From: Subtercola frigoramans
GTDB taxonomy: Bacteria; Actinomycetota; Actinomycetes; Actinomycetales; Microbacteriaceae
Reading direction: 5' to 3'
Length of the DNA stretch: 64,000 nucleotides
Assembly (NCBI RefSeq): GCF_016907385.1
Contig: NZ_JAFBBU010000001.1
Location: 1,488,001 to 1,552,000, forward strand
Below the pieces are notes generated by a model that saw only the letters and a list, made by a program, of their open reading frames with translations, was not told the origin of the DNA and searched no databases. The position numbers and the translations under genes were made by a program. This document shows, piece after piece, positions 1 to 10,573 of this stretch. The stretch's first letter is position 1. Every line of letters starts with the position of its first letter.

Positions 1-919
1 CGAGGGTGGTAATGCGGCCGCGAAGCTCGACTTCGCCGAAGTCGGTGTCGATTCGGGTGATCTGAGTCTCTTCGAGGTGTTCGCAGAGCAGCCTGATGAG
101 CGCCCCCATGCGAAAACGGTCGGGAACGATCGGGAGTATTCCCGCTTCGACGAGGGGCGCGGCTGTGACAGGTCCGACGGCAGCTGCGACGACAGATTCG
201 CGGAAGGCGGCCTGCAGTTCATCCAGTCGCCCTGCTGCATCGGCGGTTGTGAACAAGGCTTCGACTGCGGGAGCGCTGGTGAAGGTCACTGCATCGATCG
301 ACGAGGTGCAGATCGCGTCGATCAGGCGGAGGACGCGCGCGGAATCTTCGTGCTGGGTCCAGCGGTAGGGGGCGGCGGTGAGTACACGTGCACCCGCGGT
401 TTCGAGACGGGTGAGCTGCACGGGGTCGGTGAAACCGTGAAGCTGAACGGCGACCGTTGTGCCCTCGACTCCGCCGCGGAGAACGAGATCGACGAGCGAG
501 GTTGTCGTTTCGCGTTCGCTCATGCCGTCGTCGTCGAGCCCGGCGGCCCGGATTGCGCCGCGCGCCTTCGGGCCACGAACGAGGATGCGGGAGTGGGCGA
601 GAGTCTCGCTGAGCTCGTCGCCGAGACCTGCCGCGTCGGCAGACTCGAACCAGCGCCTGATTCCGTAGGAGGTCGTCGCCAGCAGAACGTCGGGCCGGTA
701 CTGGATGATCGCTCGGGTCTCCGCCTCGAGAACGCTGTCGTCGCTGACCCCGGTCATGCGGATCGTGGGGGCGTGGGTGACATCGGCCCCCCGTCGCTCG
801 AAGGCGGCGATGAGGTCTTCGGAGCGCCGATCGCTCGTAACGCCGATGCGGAACCCTTCAAGCTGGTCGGCGCGGAACCCCGGTGAAACCTGGTCGCCCG
901 AGGAAGTGGCGTCGATCAT
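1..919 (-). CDS. HemD-like transcriptional regulator of nitrate/nitrite assimilation (NnaR type), partial
   Basis: The 306 visible codons begin at an ATG at 919 and run off the window edge without a stop. Residues about 15-265 read as a two-lobed uroporphyrinogen-III synthase (HemD) domain. The last visible residues resemble the start of an OmpR-type winged-helix domain. Actinobacterial proteins of this build (NnaR, Rv0260c type) activate nitrate and nitrite assimilation genes rather than simply making uroporphyrinogen III. The neighbours cobA, nirB, narK and narB fit that role. Whether the HemD part is still catalytic cannot be judged here, and the C-terminal domain lies outside the window. 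It lies on the same strand as cobA, 94 bp downstream. Confidence 0.8.
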   Translation of the reverse strand, partial: MIDATSSGDQVSPGFRADQLEGFRIGVTSDRRSEDLIAAFERRGADVTHAPTIRMTGVSDDSVLEAETRAIIQYRPDVLLATTSYGIRRWFESADAAGLGDELSETLAHSRILVRGPKARGAIRAAGLDDDGMSERETTTSLVDLVLRGGVEGTTVAVQLHGFTDPVQLTRLETAGARVLTAAPYRWTQHEDSARVLRLIDAICTSSIDAVTFTSAPAVEALFTTADAAGRLDELQAAFRESVVAAAVGPVTAAPLVEAGILPIVPDRFRMGALIRLLCEHLEETQITRIDTDFGEVELRGRITTL

Positions 920-1013
920 CCGGGGCCTCTGGTCTCTCGGGTCTGGTCTGTCGGGTCGGGTCTGGTCTGGCTTCTGGGTCTGGTGGCCGGTGTCCGGTGT
1001 CAGGTGGTTGGTG
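920..1013. repeat. Degenerate GGTCTGG / GGTGTCAGGTGG tandem repeats
   Basis: The whole gap between the cobA stop and the start of the HemD-like regulator is built of short G/T-rich degenerate repeats. Left-hand copies read roughly GGGTCTGGTCT, and right-hand copies read GGTGTCAGGTGG and overlap the cobA stop codon. No promoter or terminator is evident. It belongs to the family of short tandem arrays seen throughout this window. Confidence 0.55.
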
Positions 1014-2279
1014 TCAGGTGGCGAGCTGCGCCACCGCTCGGATGATCTCTTCAGTTTCTTGGGTGTTGGTCTGACCCGTACTGGCCGCGTCATCTGAGGC
1101 TACTCGAACGACCTCGCCGATGACGATGACGGCTGGAGATCGCAGGGCGAGGGTGCCGAGCATCCCGGTCACTTCACCGACACTGCTCACGGTGGTGCGC
1201 TGGTGGATGCTGTACCCCTGCTCGACGATGGCAAGTGGCATGGTCGCGGTCATGCCGTGTCGTTGCAGGCCGCTGACCAGCTGCACAAGGGTGCCGACGC
1301 CCATGAGCACGACGATGGTCCCGCCCAGGCCCGCAAGGTGGTGGAGTTCATCCTCGCTGTACGGGGCGTGACCCGAGATGACGGTGAACGCCCGGGTGAC
1401 GTTGCGGTGAGTTACCGGTATGCCTGCGGCCGCCGGGACGGAGATGGCGCTGGTGACCCCGGGAACGACGGTGACGGGTACTCCGGCGATGCGGCAGGCG
1501 AGAACCTCTTCGCCGCCGCGACCGAAGACGAAGGGGTCGCCGCCCTTCAGGCGAACGACGTGAAGGCCCTGCAGCGCCCGGTCGACCATGATGGCTTCGA
1601 TTTCGCGCTGCGGGACCGCGTGGTGGCCGGGCAACTTGCCGACATCGATCAGTTCGGCTCCCGGCGCCCACTGCTGGAGGGTCTCGGTGGGGGCGAGCCG
1701 GTCATAGAGCACGACATCGGCCTCGGCGAGGGCGGTGCGGCCAGCGACGGTCATCAGCTCGGTCTCGCCGGGGCCGCCGCCGATCAGGGTGACGTGGCCC
1801 CTAGGCAGGGTTGGCGCAGACGGCTCGGTGGTCATCCAGACGCGCTGTCGCGATGCGGCTGCCGCGAGGTCGGCGCGCTGGGATTCGCGGCCGTCGACCC
1901 AGACCAGCAGGTCGGGGAGATTGTCGTGCAGCTTGTTGCGCGGGGTTGAGGCAGGCTGGTTTGAGGCAGGCAGACCAGAGGCAGGCAGAGCAGAGGCATG
2001 CTGGGCTGAGGTATGCAGGGCTGAGTCAGCAGCACCAGCGGCGAGGAGAACGCGTGCCTGGCCGGCTGTGACGAGCTCCACGTGTGCGCCGGCTGCCCGG
2101 TAGCGGGCCCGCACCCGGCGTGTGCCCAATGCATCTCCGACGACGACCACCCGTCGGCCCAGCAGACTCAGAGAGACGCTGAGGGGCGAGGCGGGTGCTG
2201 GTGACAGGATGGGCTTCGATGCGGTCGGGCGCCAGGCTGGCCGGGGTGCGGATTCGGGGTGAGAGGGCTGGGTGGACAT
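1014..2279 (-). CDS. cobA: Uroporphyrinogen-III C-methyltransferase with truncated CysG-like N-terminal domain
   Basis: The protein (421 aa) makes precorrin-2 by SAM-dependent methylation of uroporphyrinogen III, the first step towards siroheme for NirB. Residues about 160-405 are a full SUMT domain, with the GxGPG loop ([10 protein letters not shown]), [16 protein letters not shown] and the VVPGVTSA segment. Residues about 35-145 look like a worn NAD-binding domain of precorrin-2 dehydrogenase ([12 protein letters not shown] in place of a clean glycine motif), and no dimerisation domain follows. Dehydrogenase activity is therefore uncertain. Residues about 86-110 are a pentapeptide array. 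The start codon lies at the nirB stop region, so co-transcription with nirB is likely. Confidence 0.9.
   Translation of the reverse strand: MSTQPSHPESAPRPAWRPTASKPILSPAPASPLSVSLSLLGRRVVVVGDALGTRRVRARYRAAGAHVELVTAGQARVLLAAGAADSALHTSAQHASALPASGLPASNQPASTPRNKLHDNLPDLLVWVDGRESQRADLAAAASRQRVWMTTEPSAPTLPRGHVTLIGGGPGETELMTVAGRTALAEADVVLYDRLAPTETLQQWAPGAELIDVGKLPGHHAVPQREIEAIMVDRALQGLHVVRLKGGDPFVFGRGGEEVLACRIAGVPVTVVPGVTSAISVPAAAGIPVTHRNVTRAFTVISGHAPYSEDELHHLAGLGGTIVVLMGVGTLVQLVSGLQRHGMTATMPLAIVEQGYSIHQRTTVSSVGEVTGMLGTLALRSPAVIVIGEVVRVASDDAASTGQTNTQETEEIIRAVAQLAT
1948..2022 (-). repeat. 15-bp tandem array inside cobA (5 units)
   Basis: Five in-frame 15-bp units of the type GAGGCAGGCTGGTTT (plus-strand sense) encode a PAS-rich pentapeptide repeat. 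The array interrupts the degenerate NAD-binding region of CobA. Units differ at several positions, so this is an aged, not a fresh, duplication. Confidence 0.85.
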
Positions 2280-5005
2280 CAGAGTGCGCTCCCTGCGGTT
2301 GTCGGTGCAGTGCTGGCTGCCAGAGACTCGGATCTGACAGGAATCGTCGTGCCGGCGAGCAGCAAAGTGTTGGTGTGCACAGTTTCGGAACCAGCACCCG
2401 CCCCGACCCTTTCTTCAGCGAAAGCCGGCCGGTTCTGGCCACGTTCGCTCACCTTGACGATGCCAGGGTCAGCGGTGTCGGGGGCGTTGACGAACGACCG
2501 AAACCGCTTCAGGCGCTCCGGGTCCTTGAGAGTGGCCGCCCATTCGTCTTCGTAGTTGCCGACGTGAAGTGCCATCGCGGCTTCGAGGTCGGCGGCGATG
2601 CCGAGGGAATCCTCGCAGACGACCTCGCGTACGTGGTCGAGCCCACCGGGCAACTCCTCCTGCCATCGGGCGGTGCGCTGCAGCCGTTCCGCAGTACGCA
2701 CGTAGTACATGATGTAGCGGTCGATGTACCTGATGAGCGTCTCGTCATCGAGATCCTGCGCGAGGAGCTGGGCATGGGCCGGTTGGTAGCCGCCGTTGCC
2801 GCCGACGTAGAGGTTCCAACCGTTCTCACTGGCGATGATCCCGATGTCCTTGCCCCTGGCCTCGGCACATTCACGCGCGCAACCCGATACTCCGAGTTTG
2901 AATTTGTGAGGCGACCGAAGGCCGCGATACCGCAGTTCCAGGTGTACGGCCATGGCCACAGCATCCTGAACCCCATAGCGGCACCAGGTGGAGCCCACAC
3001 AGGACTTCACCGTGCGCAGTGACTTTCCGTAGGCCTGGCCCGATTCGAAGCCCGCGTCGACGAGGATCTTCCAGATTTCGGGCAACTGTTCGAGCCGGGC
3101 GCCGAACATGTCGATTCGCTGCCCGCCGGTGATCTTGGTATAGAGGTCGTACTGCGCAGCGACCTCGGCAATGACCTTGAGCTTTGCCGGGGTGATCTCC
3201 CCACCGGGGATGCGCGGCACGACCGAATAGGTACCGTCTTTCTGCATGTTCGCGAGGGCTCGGTCATTCGTGTCCTGCAGGTGGCCGGCACCGTTGTCGA
3301 GAATGTAGCCGGAGGTCTGCGTTGCGAGGATCGAGGCGATCACGGGCTTGCAGACATCGCAGCCCAGGCCGTGGCCGAAGCGCTTCATGATCTCCTCGGC
3401 GGAATTCAAGCCGAGAATGCGAACGGATTCGAAGAGCTCGCTGCGGCTGAGGCTGATGTGCTCGCAGAGGGCTCTCGAGACGTCGAGCCCGGCTTTGGTG
3501 AGCTCGGATTCGAGGATCTTCTTCACTAGCGGAACACACGAACCGCACTGGGTGCCGGCGCGCGTACAGGCCTTCAGTTCGCCGAGGTCGGTGCAGGCGA
3601 GCGATACCGGTGAACCTTCGCCGGCGCTCTCACCAGCCCTGTCGCCACGAATAGCCGAGCGAACGTGCCCGACCGAGACGTTGTTGCAGGAGCACAGTTG
3701 TACGTCGTCTGGCAGGTCTGCGCCACCGGGGAGTTCTGCGCCACCAGTTGAGAGCGCGGCGGAGAGGTACGCGCCGGGCTCTGCCGGCAGTTCGCGACCG
3801 AGTAGCGGGCGCAGGCTCGTGTACGGGCTCGCATCGCCGACGAAGATGCCCCCGAGGAGGGTCTTCGCATCGTCGCTGACCACGATCTTCTGGTACAGGC
3901 CGCGGGCTGGGTCTGCGTAGACCACCTCGAGCGAGTGCTCTGTGGTGCCGAGGGCATCGCCGAAGCTCGCGACCTCCACCCCCGAGAGCTTCAGCTTGGT
4001 GGCATCGTCGATGCCGGGGAACACGGCGTCGCCACCCCAGATCCGGTCTGCGACCACCTCGGCCATGGCATTCGCCGGCGCGACCAGACCGACGCACGAA
4101 CCGTTCACGCTTGCGACCTCGCCGATCGCCCAGATGTGGGGTATCGAGCTTTGGCAACTGTGGGAGATGGCCACACCACCGCGAGGGCCGATATCGATTC
4201 CTGCGGCTTCAGCCAGTTCGTCGCGCGGGGTGATGCCGATGGAGAAGACGACGATGTCGGCGTCGATCTGCCGGCCGTCGGTCAACGAGACCCCCAGCAC
4301 AGCACCAGACGGAGCCAGAATGATGCCCGTCGGGCGAACGCCGAGGTTCAGGGTGATGCCCTGGCCATGGATGATGCGCCCAAGCGCCTGGCCTGCACCC
4401 TCGTCGAGCTGGGCCGACATGAGCCATCGGCCAGAGTGCACGATGGCCGACCGTGCTCCGAGCCGGTGAAATCCGCCGGCGGCTTCGAGCCCGAGCAGGC
4501 CGCCGCCGACGACGACCACAGAGGCGGGTCGGCCCTTCTTCGCCGAGAGGGCAGCGACTTCTGCGACGATTCCGTCGACGTCTTCGAGCGTGCGGTAGAC
4601 GCGACCGGCGTGTGCGTTCTCGATCGGGGGCACCGTCGCTGATGATCCGGTTGCAAGCACAAGTTCGTCGTAGGCGACGTCCTCACCCGAATCCAGAGTG
4701 ACAACGTGCCGGGCGGCGTCGATCGCCGTGACGCGAATTCCCGCACGATGGACGACGCCCGGCGTCGTCCACAACGCGCTGTCGCCGAGGGTCAGATCGA
4801 GCTCACCGTCGAGTCGTTTCGAGAGTGACACACGGTCGTAGGGCAGATGGGGTTCGTCGCCGAAGACCGTGACGCGCAGCTCGTCACCACCAGACGTGAG
4901 GCGGGAAGCCAGCGATTCAGTGAACCGGTGGGCTGCAGGCCCCCCACCGACGACGACGACATGCCGGGTGGGGCGAGACAGTTCCGCGGTGTCGCGCTGC
5001 TGCAT
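2279..5005 (-). CDS. nirB: Assimilatory NAD(P)H nitrite reductase, large subunit
   Basis: This is the cytoplasmic enzyme that reduces nitrite to ammonium. The ATG at 5005 is chosen over an upstream TTG/ATG reading because it has GGAAGG 8 bases ahead and gives the usual length (908 aa). Domains in order: FAD/NAD(P)H reductase (VVVVGGGPAAHRF near the N-terminus); BFD-type [2Fe-2S] domain around residues 435-500 (CSCNNVSV, then CTRAGTQCGSC), with a second BFD-like segment after it; and the nitrite/sulfite reductase halves. The siroheme/[4Fe-4S] cysteines are in SCVGSTWCRYG (about 667-673) and GCARECAE (about 703-707). It is divergent from the nirD fusion gene, and cobA follows directly. Confidence 0.96.
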   Translation of the reverse strand: MQQRDTAELSRPTRHVVVVGGGPAAHRFTESLASRLTSGGDELRVTVFGDEPHLPYDRVSLSKRLDGELDLTLGDSALWTTPGVVHRAGIRVTAIDAARHVVTLDSGEDVAYDELVLATGSSATVPPIENAHAGRVYRTLEDVDGIVAEVAALSAKKGRPASVVVVGGGLLGLEAAGGFHRLGARSAIVHSGRWLMSAQLDEGAGQALGRIIHGQGITLNLGVRPTGIILAPSGAVLGVSLTDGRQIDADIVVFSIGITPRDELAEAAGIDIGPRGGVAISHSCQSSIPHIWAIGEVASVNGSCVGLVAPANAMAEVVADRIWGGDAVFPGIDDATKLKLSGVEVASFGDALGTTEHSLEVVYADPARGLYQKIVVSDDAKTLLGGIFVGDASPYTSLRPLLGRELPAEPGAYLSAALSTGGAELPGGADLPDDVQLCSCNNVSVGHVRSAIRGDRAGESAGEGSPVSLACTDLGELKACTRAGTQCGSCVPLVKKILESELTKAGLDVSRALCEHISLSRSELFESVRILGLNSAEEIMKRFGHGLGCDVCKPVIASILATQTSGYILDNGAGHLQDTNDRALANMQKDGTYSVVPRIPGGEITPAKLKVIAEVAAQYDLYTKITGGQRIDMFGARLEQLPEIWKILVDAGFESGQAYGKSLRTVKSCVGSTWCRYGVQDAVAMAVHLELRYRGLRSPHKFKLGVSGCARECAEARGKDIGIIASENGWNLYVGGNGGYQPAHAQLLAQDLDDETLIRYIDRYIMYYVRTAERLQRTARWQEELPGGLDHVREVVCEDSLGIAADLEAAMALHVGNYEDEWAATLKDPERLKRFRSFVNAPDTADPGIVKVSERGQNRPAFAEERVGAGAGSETVHTNTLLLAGTTIPVRSESLAASTAPTTAGSAL

Positions 5006-5301
5006 GAGTGGGCCTTCCGTGTCGATCGTTCGTGTCGACCGTTGGTGAGGATCGTTGGTGACGATCGTTCGAACTGATGGTGCCCACGCTATGTCCACGT
5101 GGTTTCCGCCCTGTTGCGCTGCCGTAACGTCTTGTGACCGGCGTCTCTCGTGCAGGTTTGGAGCGTGTGAGGTCTTTGTTACGCCGCCGACTCTGTCGGG
5201 GTGGTCGGTTGAAACGTTGGCGAAATAGCGTGTGGTCATCGAGCGAAGCACCTCGATCGAACGAATCGACGAACACAGCCATCACCACGAGAGGGGCGGG
5301 C
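5006..5301. promoter_or_regulatory. Divergent nirB / nirD-chelatase control region
   Basis: This 296-bp gap separates the two divergent nitrite-reductase genes and must hold both promoters. It contains GTAAC at 5124-5128 followed by GTGAC at 5134-5138, and an inverted GTTAC at 5178-5182. These resemble half-sites of the actinobacterial nitrogen regulator GlnR (GTnAC-n6-GAAAC), although the spacing is not canonical. Short GATCGTT repeats lie near 5024-5070. The regulator assignment is inference. Confidence 0.4.
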
Positions 5302-6579
5302 ATGACGATCACGAGCAGTGCAGCATCCGGCACCGAGGAACGTGGGTTTCGTTCTACTCCCTCACAGCGAGCCACGCCGTTGGTAGCTCAGGCGATATCG
5401 CAGCTGGAGTCGCAATGGTTTCCCGTCTGTGCTCTGAGCGACCTCGAACCGCTGTGGGGCGAGGCGGCCCTCGTCAGCAGTGGTCACACCAGCACTGAAC
5501 AGATCGCCCTGTTCAGACTGCCGGATGACCGGGTGTTCGCCGTCTCGAATGCCGACCCGGCCACCGGCGCATTCGTCATGTCGCGGGGAATCGTCGGCTC
5601 CAGGGGAGACCGGCCGACGATCGCTTCGCCGCTTCACAAAGACGTGTTCGACCTGCAGAGTGGTCGCTGCTTCACGTCGCCCTCGCTCCGCCTTCACACC
5701 TGGCGTGTTCGAATCACGAACGGGGTGGTCGAGGTTGCGCGGCGCCCCGTGCTGGTGGCAGCGTCGCACGGAACGAGCGATGGAAAAGGCCAGAGGGCGA
5801 TCGCCGATCTTGTGCAGGCCGTTCGTGAGGCGCGGCCCGAGTTGACCGTCGTGGATGCCTTCGTCGATGTGCAGCAGCCCGACGTGCCTGCCGCAGTCGC
5901 TTCCCTCGCTAGCTCGAGTTCTGCGGCAGTCGTACCGTTGTTGCTGTCCGCCGGCTACCACGTGCACGTCGATCTTGCCGAAGCCGCCAAAGCTGCCAGT
6001 CACGAGGTCGTCACTAGCGGAGCACTCGGGCCCGACCGGCGGCTGGCCTCGGTTCTGGCCAGACGCCTGTCTGAGATCGGCCTGTCTGACGTGGGCCTGT
6101 CTGCAGGAGGCCTTCATGCGAGCGACCGAGTGATGCTGATCGCTGCTGGTTCGAGCGACGCGTCTGCGGTCGACGACTGTCACGAGATGGGGAGATTGCT
6201 CTCGGTCGAACTGCGGATGCCCGTCACCGTGTGTTTTCTCTCTGCCTCTCTGCCGCGGGCAGTCGAAGCGATCGCCGCCGAGCGTGCCACCTACCCTGGC
6301 AAACGTATAGTCGCGGCCAGCTACCTTCTCGCCCCCGGGTACTTTGCCACGCTCGCGGCCGAGGCCGGAGCCGATGCAACCACTGCTCCGCTGCTCAGGG
6401 ACGACGAAGACCCACCTCATGAACTCGTCGAGATCGTGTGCGACCTCTATGAAACCGCGCTGTGTGAGACAGCGCTGCATGAGACAGCGCTGCATGAGAC
6501 AGCGCTGTGTGAGAAAGCGCTGTGTGAGACAGCGCTGTGTGAGACAGCGCTGTGTGAGACAGCACGGCATCAGTGCTGA
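5302..6579 (+). CDS. Fusion of nitrite reductase small subunit (NirD) with sirohydrochlorin ferrochelatase (CbiX/SirB type)
   Basis: The start is ATG 5302 with GAGGGG just upstream (425 aa). Residues about 28-150 are a Rieske-fold NirD domain. As usual for NirD it lacks the Cys/His cluster ligands, and it should bind NirB. Residues about 153-395 are a CbiX/SirB-type chelatase in two lobes, with the catalytic-type histidine in VLVAASHGTSDGKG. This half would insert iron into sirohydrochlorin to make siroheme, the NirB cofactor. The last 40 residues are a low-complexity ETALC pentapeptide array. With CobA nearby, the cluster covers both ends of siroheme synthesis. The fusion of enzyme subunit and cofactor-loading enzyme in one chain is unusual. 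Confidence 0.88.
   Translation: MTITSSAASGTEERGFRSTPSQRATPLVAQAISQLESQWFPVCALSDLEPLWGEAALVSSGHTSTEQIALFRLPDDRVFAVSNADPATGAFVMSRGIVGSRGDRPTIASPLHKDVFDLQSGRCFTSPSLRLHTWRVRITNGVVEVARRPVLVAASHGTSDGKGQRAIADLVQAVREARPELTVVDAFVDVQQPDVPAAVASLASSSSAAVVPLLLSAGYHVHVDLAEAAKAASHEVVTSGALGPDRRLASVLARRLSEIGLSDVGLSAGGLHASDRVMLIAAGSSDASAVDDCHEMGRLLSVELRMPVTVCFLSASLPRAVEAIAAERATYPGKRIVAASYLLAPGYFATLAAEAGADATTAPLLRDDEDPPHELVEIVCDLYETALCETALHETALHETALCEKALCETALCETALCETARHQC
6451..6570 (+). repeat. 15-bp palindromic tandem array at the 3' end of the nirD-chelatase gene (8 units)
   Basis: Eight 15-bp units of consensus GAGACAGCGCTGTGT encode ETALC/ETALH repeats. Each junction contains ACAGCGCTGT, a perfect 10-bp palindrome, so the transcript can fold into a row of small hairpins just before the stop codon. 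It may only be a repeat expansion, but it could also affect 3'-end stability. Confidence 0.9.
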
Positions 6580-6674
6580 ATTCATCCGCCCGAACCTGAC
6601 TCGACGGGCTCAGCTCCCTCCCCACATCCACGCAATTTCCTTGCCGTAGCTCTGCCAATCACCAGGAGATATCG

Positions 6675-8111
6675 ATGTCTGCACCAGTCACCACCGCTCC
6701 AGAAAGCACCGCTCCAGCCTCACCGGGCGCATCACCCGGCGCGCAGCCTCCGGGGCACGTTCCCACCGGCCTCACCTTTCGCCCGGGTCGGACGATCGAC
6801 GGTTGGGATCCCGAAGACAGCACCCAGTGGGCCGACGGCGGCAAAGATATCGCCGCCCGAAACCTGCGCTGGTCGATCTTCGCCGAGTTTCTCGGCTTCG
6901 TCATCTGGCAGCTCTGGAGCATCGTCGTGGTGTCGTTGCCGAAAACCGGATTCACATTCGACACGGGCCAGATCTTCTGGCTCATCTCGATTCCCAGCCT
7001 GGTCGGGGCCACGCTCCGATTCCCGTACACCTTCATGGTGCCGAAGTTCGGCGGGCGCAACTGGACGATGATCTCGGCAGCACTGCTGCTGATCCCGAGC
7101 ATCGGCCTGGCGATCTGCGTGAGCAACCCCGCCACGCCGTTCGGAGTGATGCTCTTTGTCGCCGCTCTCGCGGGCCTCGGCGGAGGCAACTTCGCCAGCT
7201 CGATGGCCAACATCACCTATTTCTACCCGCAGAGAAAGAAGGGCTGGGCGCTCGGCCTGAATGCTGCCGGCGGCAACCTCGGCGCATCTGTCGCGCAGTT
7301 CGTGGTTCCTATCGCCATCACGATCGGTGCTGCAGCAACACTCAACCTTCCGCTGGCTGGATGGATCTGGGTGCCCCTGATTCTCGTCGCCGTTTTCGGC
7401 GCCTACAAGCGGATGGACAACCTGTCGAGCGCAAAGGCCGACTTCAGTGCATCCATCGCCGCTGTCAAAGAACCGCACATGTGGATTCTCGCCCTGCTCT
7501 ACATCGGAACCTTCGGCTCGTTCATCGGTTTCGCGAGCGTCTTCCCGAAGCTGATCGCCGACACCTTCCCGTCGTTCTCCACCTTCGCCGTCGGCAGCGC
7601 GAGCATCTCTCTCGCCTTCCTGGGCGCCCTGGTCGGTTCGTTGGCCAGGCCATTCGGAGGTCGGCTGGCTGACCGCTTCGGCGGAGCGATCATCACCACA
7701 GCATCGTTCGTCGTGATGGGTATCGGAGCACTCATCGTGATCGCAACACTGCCGCTGGGCAACTTCTGGCTCTTTCTCGCGAGTTTTCTCGTGCTCTTCG
7801 CGGCCAGCGGAGTGGGCAACGGCTCGACCTACCGCATGATTCCGACGGTCTTCGCCATGGGAGCCGGAACAATCGATGCACACAACAACGCTGGAGACAT
7901 CTCGACCCAGCGCAAGACCGCGGCCGCCCTCGGCCTCATCTCGGCGGTCGGCGCCTACGGCGGATTCATCATTCCGCAGTTGCTGAGCCTCTCGAAGACC
8001 TCCTTCGGCACCTACACGAACGGACTCGGATGGTTCGTGATGGCCTACGCTCTGATGATCGCGGTCACCGCGGTGTTCTACCTCGGAAAGCGCAAAGGAA
8101 CCCGTATATGA
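6675..8111 (+). CDS. narK: Nitrate/nitrite transporter, major facilitator superfamily
   Basis: A membrane carrier of 478 aa with about 12 hydrophobic segments, importing nitrate and/or nitrite for the reductases around it. Both nitrate-signature regions are clear: GLGGGNFASSMANITYF followed by PQRKKGWALGLNAAGGNLG in the first half, and GNGSTYRMIPTVF in the second. The start ATG has AGGAG 8 bases upstream. It sits 95 bp after the nirD fusion and 50 bp before the nitrate reductase gene, on the same strand, so one operon is likely. Confidence 0.95.
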   Translation: MSAPVTTAPESTAPASPGASPGAQPPGHVPTGLTFRPGRTIDGWDPEDSTQWADGGKDIAARNLRWSIFAEFLGFVIWQLWSIVVVSLPKTGFTFDTGQIFWLISIPSLVGATLRFPYTFMVPKFGGRNWTMISAALLLIPSIGLAICVSNPATPFGVMLFVAALAGLGGGNFASSMANITYFYPQRKKGWALGLNAAGGNLGASVAQFVVPIAITIGAAATLNLPLAGWIWVPLILVAVFGAYKRMDNLSSAKADFSASIAAVKEPHMWILALLYIGTFGSFIGFASVFPKLIADTFPSFSTFAVGSASISLAFLGALVGSLARPFGGRLADRFGGAIITTASFVVMGIGALIVIATLPLGNFWLFLASFLVLFAASGVGNGSTYRMIPTVFAMGAGTIDAHNNAGDISTQRKTAAALGLISAVGAYGGFIIPQLLSLSKTSFGTYTNGLGWFVMAYALMIAVTAVFYLGKRKGTRI

Positions 8112-8161
8112 GCGGATTCTGTATCCTGACCTGCTCCTGAACCACGTCGAAAGAGAACCCG

Positions 8162-10565
<2,404 letters not shown>

Positions 10566-10573
<8 letters not shown>

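Noticed and set aside
77..886. Long plus-strand open frame opposite the HemD-like regulator
   Set aside because: The minus strand reads as a clear HemD-domain protein here. The plus frame has no domain and is a high-GC shadow.
6451..6570. CRISPR array
   Set aside because: The 15-bp arrays are contiguous with no spacers between units and there are no cas genes in the window.
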